From: Candidatus Woykebacteria bacterium GWB1_45_5
GTDB lineage: Bacteria > Patescibacteriota > Microgenomatia > Woykebacterales > RBG-16-39-9b
Assembly: GCA_001816645.1 (NCBI GenBank)
Contig: MHCO01000031.1
Span: forward strand, 1 to 13,990
DNA length: 13,990 bases
Direction: 5' to 3'
The position numbers were made by a program, and so were the translations under genes. Shown here one piece after another: positions 12,078 through 13,990 of the stretch. Below the pieces are notes generated by a model that made no database searches, was not told the origin of the DNA, and was given only the letters and a program-made list of their open reading frames with translations. The first letter of the stretch is position 1; each line of letters starts with the position of its first letter.

Positions 12078-13990
12078 GTGAGAAATAAGGCAGCTACTAC
12101 CACCGCAACTAAACCAAAAGTAAATTTTGACCCGAAACTTCAGATCGAGTTGGAAGGTTTAATTTCCGATTCAGCCAAGACTAGCCTGGAGGGGATGCAG
12201 CAAAAAGTTTTTCTGGATCGTTATGCCCTCAAAGATGCAGAAGGGAAGGTAATTGAAGAGTATCCAGAACAGATGTGGCGGCGGGTAGCAGCAGGGGTTG
12301 CCCAAGTAGAAAAGAGCCGTAGCAAACAGTACGAGTGGGCAGTAAAATTTTACGATAGTCTTAAGGATTTTAAATTTATCCCCGGCGGTCGGGTGCTTTC
12401 TGGAGCAGGGACCCCTTTTGAGGTCACTTTCTACAATTGTTTTGTTATTCCCTCGCCGCACGACTCACGCAATGGGATAATCGATAACTTAAAAATAATG
12501 GTCGATATTTTTAGCCGTTCTGGAGGAGCAGGAGTTAATCTTTCTTCACTGCGACCTCGGGGTGCCCGGGTAAAAAAGGTTAACGGAACAAGTTCCGGAC
12601 CAGTAAACTGGGCTGCACTTTACTCCACTGCTACCCATGATGTTATTCAGCAAGGGGGTACCCGGCGGGGGGCTTTGATGCTGATGCTTCATGATTGGCA
12701 CCCTGATCTCATTGAATTTGTTGAAGTAAAAAAGGATCTTTCTCGGATAAACGGGGCTAACCTTTCGGTTTGTGTCTCTGACGCCTTTATGGAAGCGGTA
12801 AGGGGGGACAAGGATTGGCAACTGGTCTTCCCAGATATTGATGACCCCGATTATGATCGGGTCTGGAAAGGCGACCTAGAAGCTTGGAAGGATCTTGGGA
12901 AAAAAGTTAAGACCTACCAAACTATTAAGGCCCGGCAGATTTGGGATAAGATCAGCGGTGCGGCTTGGGCAAGCGCCGAGCCAGGTATCCACTTTATTGA
13001 CCGTAGTAACAAACGCAGTAACACTTGGTATTTTGAAAAAATCATTTGCACCAACCCCTGTGGCGAGCAACCACTGGGTGAGTGGGCAGTCTGCAACCTC
13101 GGGTCGATGAATCTAACCGCTTTTGTCAAAGGAGAACTGGGTGAGGGAGAGTTTGATTACGACGTGCTGGCTGAGCACGTAAAGGTGGCGATCCGGTTTA
13201 TGGACGATGTTGTTGATGCCACTGGCTATTATTTTGAAGAAAACAAAACCTCGCAATTGAGAATCCGCCGCACTGGTCTAGGGACAATGGGACTGGGGGA
13301 TGCACTGATCTTACTTGGTATAAATTACGGCAGTGAAGAAGCTTTGGCCACAATTGAAAAAATTTATCGAACAATTAGCGCTGCCGCCTACGAGGCTAGC
13401 GCCGATTTAGCAGTGGAGAAGGGTCCATTTTCTGCCTTTGACAAAGCTAAATATTTGCAGGGTTGGTTTATAAAGAAATTGCCGGACAAAATTAAGGAAA
13501 AAATTGCTAAGGGTGGTATCCGCAATGCCGTTCTTCTTACCCAAGCACCAACCGGCGCTACCAGCCTTTTGGCGGGGGTTTCCAGTGGTATTGAGCCAGT
13601 TTACGACTTTGCCTTGGTGCGCCGTGATCGAATTGGCGAACATGTCATGTACCACCCGCTTTACCAAAAATGGCAGGAAGAGCACCCTGGGCAGCCCCAC
13701 CCAGATTACTTTATTTCTGCCAATGATCTCACACCAGAAGAACACATCCGGATGCAGGCGGCGATTCAGGCTCACACCGATTCTTCAATCTCTAAGACTG
13801 TTAACGCGCCCAACAATCATACCGTTGAGGATGTGAAAAAGCTTTATACCATCGCTTACGAACTTGGCTGTAAAGGTGTTACTTACATGCGGGATGGTAG
13901 TCGGGAAGGGGTGCTTTCCCATCTTGATCGTGATAAGGAAGCTGCAGCCGCAGAAGACGCAGAAGGCACGGAAGCACAGAAAAAGATAGC
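12078..13990 (+). CDS. nrdJ: Class II (adenosylcobalamin-dependent) ribonucleotide reductase, 3' partial
   Basis: This enzyme reduces ribonucleotides to deoxyribonucleotides with a cobalamin-generated thiyl radical and needs neither oxygen nor a small subunit. The open frame starts at GTG 12078 and runs without a stop to the right edge, 637 complete codons. Key residues are visible. C121 (FYNCFVIPSP) and C339 (WAVCNLGSMN) form the reducing pair, and C328 in TNPCGEQPL is the thiyl-radical cysteine, with the 11-residue spacing seen in Thermotoga NrdJ. The phosphate loop APTGATSLLAGVSSGIEP, and GVTYMRDGSREGVL near residue 610, are typical of the class II family. There is no N-terminal ATP cone, so overall allosteric shutdown by dATP is probably lacking and NrdR may carry that control. 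The last visible residues are an Ala/Glu/Lys-rich linker; the C-terminal redox cysteines should lie beyond the window. No nrdB- or nrdG-like partner is seen. Confidence 0.96.
   Translation, partial: MRNKAATTTATKPKVNFDPKLQIELEGLISDSAKTSLEGMQQKVFLDRYALKDAEGKVIEEYPEQMWRRVAAGVAQVEKSRSKQYEWAVKFYDSLKDFKFIPGGRVLSGAGTPFEVTFYNCFVIPSPHDSRNGIIDNLKIMVDIFSRSGGAGVNLSSLRPRGARVKKVNGTSSGPVNWAALYSTATHDVIQQGGTRRGALMLMLHDWHPDLIEFVEVKKDLSRINGANLSVCVSDAFMEAVRGDKDWQLVFPDIDDPDYDRVWKGDLEAWKDLGKKVKTYQTIKARQIWDKISGAAWASAEPGIHFIDRSNKRSNTWYFEKIICTNPCGEQPLGEWAVCNLGSMNLTAFVKGELGEGEFDYDVLAEHVKVAIRFMDDVVDATGYYFEENKTSQLRIRRTGLGTMGLGDALILLGINYGSEEALATIEKIYRTISAAAYEASADLAVEKGPFSAFDKAKYLQGWFIKKLPDKIKEKIAKGGIRNAVLLTQAPTGATSLLAGVSSGIEPVYDFALVRRDRIGEHVMYHPLYQKWQEEHPGQPHPDYFISANDLTPEEHIRMQAAIQAHTDSSISKTVNAPNNHTVEDVKKLYTIAYELGCKGVTYMRDGSREGVLSHLDRDKEAAAAEDAEGTEAQKKI

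Noticed and set aside
12171..12461. Minus-strand open frame opposite nrdJ, and similar ones at 12546-12821, 12876-13070 and 13407-13775
   Set aside because: They lie wholly inside the strongly conserved nrdJ frame, have no ribosome binding sites or recognisable domains, and their translations look like antisense shadows.
1..13990. Alternative genetic code (UGA as glycine, as in Gracilibacteria/Absconditabacteria)
   Set aside because: Several genes end at TGA exactly where the families should end, and no gene needs to be read through TGA.

Overview
The window looks like part of a small-genome bacterium of the Candidate Phyla Radiation (Patescibacteria), most likely a Microgenomates-like lineage. 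The phylum call is an inference. It rests on the AT-leaning composition, the tightly packed and wholly co-directional genes, a transketolase split into two genes with a small membrane protein between them, a fused SIS-type phosphoglucose/phosphomannose isomerase, a B12-type (class II) ribonucleotide reductase under NrdR, several orphan membrane proteins, and short palindromes or heptamer repeats in the intergenic gaps. All genes are on the + strand, use the standard bacterial code with TGA as stop, and start with ATG or occasionally GTG.

Region 1 (1-5205) is a dense run of genes. It holds the transketolase N-terminal subunit (cut by the left edge), a four-helix cysteine-containing membrane protein, the transketolase C-terminal subunit, a PNPOx-like flavin-binding protein, a three-helix membrane protein, class II fructose-bisphosphate aldolase, and two small overlapping membrane proteins. 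The first four genes overlap or nearly touch, so they are probably one operon. Three short hairpins (2756-2776, 3501-3521, 4401-4421) sit directly after stop codons inside this run. The second and third are near-identical copies that flank the aldolase gene.

Region 2 (5206-7815) starts with a gap that holds a long imperfect hairpin (5261-5321) and a promoter. A PfkB-family sugar kinase follows, with a 421-residue protein of unknown function 6 nt behind it. The next gap carries two inverted blocks of a 7-bp tandem repeat (consensus GTATYRN) that can fold on each other.

Region 3 (7816-10297) encodes a glyoxylate/hydroxypyruvate reductase-type dehydrogenase, a CPYC glutaredoxin with its own promoter, and the bifunctional phosphoglucose/phosphomannose isomerase.

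Region 4 (10298-13990) encodes thioredoxin reductase, then a 291-bp regulatory gap with a sigma70-type promoter and one good plus one weaker NrdR box, then nrdR and a class II ribonucleotide reductase (nrdJ) that runs off the right edge.

Two themes emerge. One is sugar-phosphate metabolism: transketolase, aldolase, hexose-phosphate isomerase, PfkB kinase and hydroxyacid dehydrogenase. The other is thiol redox and dNTP synthesis: glutaredoxin, thioredoxin reductase, NrdR and NrdJ. No defence system, CRISPR array, IS element, tRNA or rRNA was seen. The less ordinary content is the set of intergenic repeats and hairpins, the membrane gene embedded between the transketolase halves, and the kinase-coupled orphan protein.
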